DNA of 6,212 nucleotides, taken from assembly GCA_022565135.1 (NCBI GenBank), contig JADFKA010000116.1, positions 1-6,212 of the forward strand. The letters run 5' to 3'. The stretch's first letter is position 1. Each line of letters opens with the position of its first letter. Under the pieces are notes generated by a model. The model saw only the letters and a list, made by a program, of their open reading frames with translations. It had not been told where the DNA came from and did no database searches. Positions 5,498 through 6,212 of this stretch are shown here, piece by piece. The translations under genes were made by a program, and so were the position numbers. This DNA is from Pseudomonadota bacterium. GTDB lineage: Bacteria; Pseudomonadota; Gammaproteobacteria; Steroidobacterales; Woeseiaceae.

Positions 5498-6122
5498 CTG
5501 TTACCAACGTGGGAAACATCACAGTGCCTTTCGTGACCTCGTGTTGTTTGACGTATTTCGGTTGCTGCAAAATGTCGGCCAATTCCTTGATGCATTTTCG
5601 CAGGTTCGTCATAAGTGGTCCTGTGGTCATGCGTACGTACACTTGCCGATTTTCTTCTGGCTGTCGGTTCTGTGCGCGATTTTCGTCAAATCCAAGCATT
5701 ATGTTGATTTCGCTGGCGAGATTGCAAAACTGATCGAGCTTTTGAAATAGATCTTCTTCGTCTTTAGGATCTATGACAAGGCGAGAAATGCAGAACGGTC
5801 CGGTAATCAATTCAAATTGCGGCAGCCGCGCAAGATCCAGTGGGTCGGTAGGAATGCTCTGATAATTGTCCACGACAATACCTAAATTGGCGTGTAGTTC
5901 GTACATCAAAGCCAATAGGTGAGTGCATCTCTCTATCGCTGGCGAAATCTTAAACCTTGAAAAAGCTCCGATTCCAGCTGCTGTCAAGGCCAAAAATACA
6001 ACTACGGGCTCCAGACAATTCTCCCCTGTTGAATACCAACGAATGGAGACAATCAGTGCGCTAATGTAGGCAAGCGCAGTGAGCCACATCGCGACCTTCT
6101 TTATTATTTTCCACTTCGTCAT
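5490..6122 (-). CDS. Two-pass membrane protein of unknown function, first gene of the operon
   Basis: This 210-residue protein starts with a basic N-terminus (MTKWKIIKK), followed by a membrane segment at about 11-28 (MWLTALAYISALIVSI), a short loop (RWYSTGENCLEP) and a second segment at about 38-55 (VVVFLALTAAGIGAF). The charge pattern predicts both ends in the cytoplasm, with about 150 residues of soluble domain. That domain is mostly helical (ERCTHLLALMYELHANLGIV at 64-83; DEEDLFQKLDQFCNLASEIN at 121-140; LMTNLRKCIKELADIL at 170-185) with cysteines at 66, 111, 133 and 177. No family or catalytic motif is recognised. A GGTGG sequence lies about 6 bases upstream of the ATG at 6120-6122. The stop codon TAA (5490-5492) falls just inside the start region of the downstream gene, so the two are almost certainly cotranscribed. 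Low G+C compared with the left side suggests foreign origin, an inference from hand counts only. Confidence 0.85.
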   Translation of the reverse strand: MTKWKIIKKVAMWLTALAYISALIVSIRWYSTGENCLEPVVVFLALTAAGIGAFSRFKISPAIERCTHLLALMYELHANLGIVVDNYQSIPTDPLDLARLPQFELITGPFCISRLVIDPKDEEDLFQKLDQFCNLASEINIMLGFDENRAQNRQPEENRQVYVRMTTGPLMTNLRKCIKELADILQQPKYVKQHEVTKGTVMFPTLVTDD

Positions 6123-6140
6123 ATGTCCACCATTGTCAGG

Positions 6141-6146
6141 ATTCTA
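6141..6146 (-). promoter_or_regulatory. Possible -10 box for the membrane-protein operon
   Basis: The minus strand reads TAGAAT, five of six matches to TATAAT, about 19 bases before the ATG of the first gene. That would give a very short leader just including the GGTGG ribosome-binding site. No matching -35 is seen in the G+C-rich sequence upstream, so the real promoter may lie beyond the window. Confidence 0.25.
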
Positions 6147-6212
6147 CATCAGGACGCCTGTCCGCTCCGGTCAGCGTCCGCTGTCGCCGGAGGACCTCAC
6201 CACGCTGCTGGC

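Noticed and set aside
6160..6182. Direct repeat GTCCGCT with a 16-base period near the right edge
   Set aside because: Two 7-base copies in G+C-rich sequence are not significant and match no known element end.
6123..6212. Possible partial gene at the right edge: a plus-strand frame from TTG at 6133 containing YIRTPVRSGQRPLSPEDL, or a minus-strand frame ending at TGA 6136-6138
   Set aside because: Both frames are open to the edge but under 30 codons. They read through the same G+C-rich bases and have no recognisable motif, so neither can be preferred.

Overview
The window looks like a chromosomal stretch of a proteobacterium, most likely an uncultured or environmental gammaproteobacterium. 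This is an inference from the gene families (classical SDR, AidB-like acyl-CoA dehydrogenase relic, class III aminotransferase, HDOD protein) and from moderately high G+C in the left two thirds. No RNA gene, complete mobile element or CRISPR array was seen.

Layout. Positions 1-654 (minus) hold a short-chain dehydrogenase/reductase cut by the left edge, so its C-terminus is missing. A 248-base divergent gap follows. Positions 903-1233 (plus) carry a collapsed remnant of an acyl-CoA dehydrogenase in two reading frames. Its end overlaps the 3' end of a long class III, PLP-dependent aminotransferase on the minus strand (1222-2736), the best-supported complete enzyme here. The 238-base divergent gap 2737-2974 contains a nested inverted repeat. 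Positions 2975-3445 (plus) encode an HDOD signalling protein that stops before its domain is complete. Positions 3546-4025 (plus) encode an unrecognised protein with what looks like a short frame excursion in the middle, followed 8 bases after the stop codon by a perfect 18-bp palindrome. Positions 4252-4698 (plus) encode a 148-residue acidic orphan protein with an extended -10 promoter and a near-ideal Shine-Dalgarno sequence. Positions 4775-6122 (minus) are a two-gene operon of unrecognised membrane-anchored proteins whose reading frames overlap by 8 bases. It converges on the orphan gene and is visibly less G+C rich than the left side (hand counts 45% and 43% in lines 5881-5940 and 5941-6000, against 63% in 1501-1560).

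How the genes work together. The SDR and the acyl-CoA dehydrogenase relic fit a former acyl-chain or alcohol catabolism locus, with the dehydrogenase lost. The HDOD gene and the ORF after it both look damaged, so the centre of the window may be decaying, or the assembly may carry single-base errors. The membrane pair with the separate, well-expressed-looking orphan gene is the part most like an accessory region and the best candidate for something undescribed. I see nothing that ties it to a known defence, secretion or toxin system.
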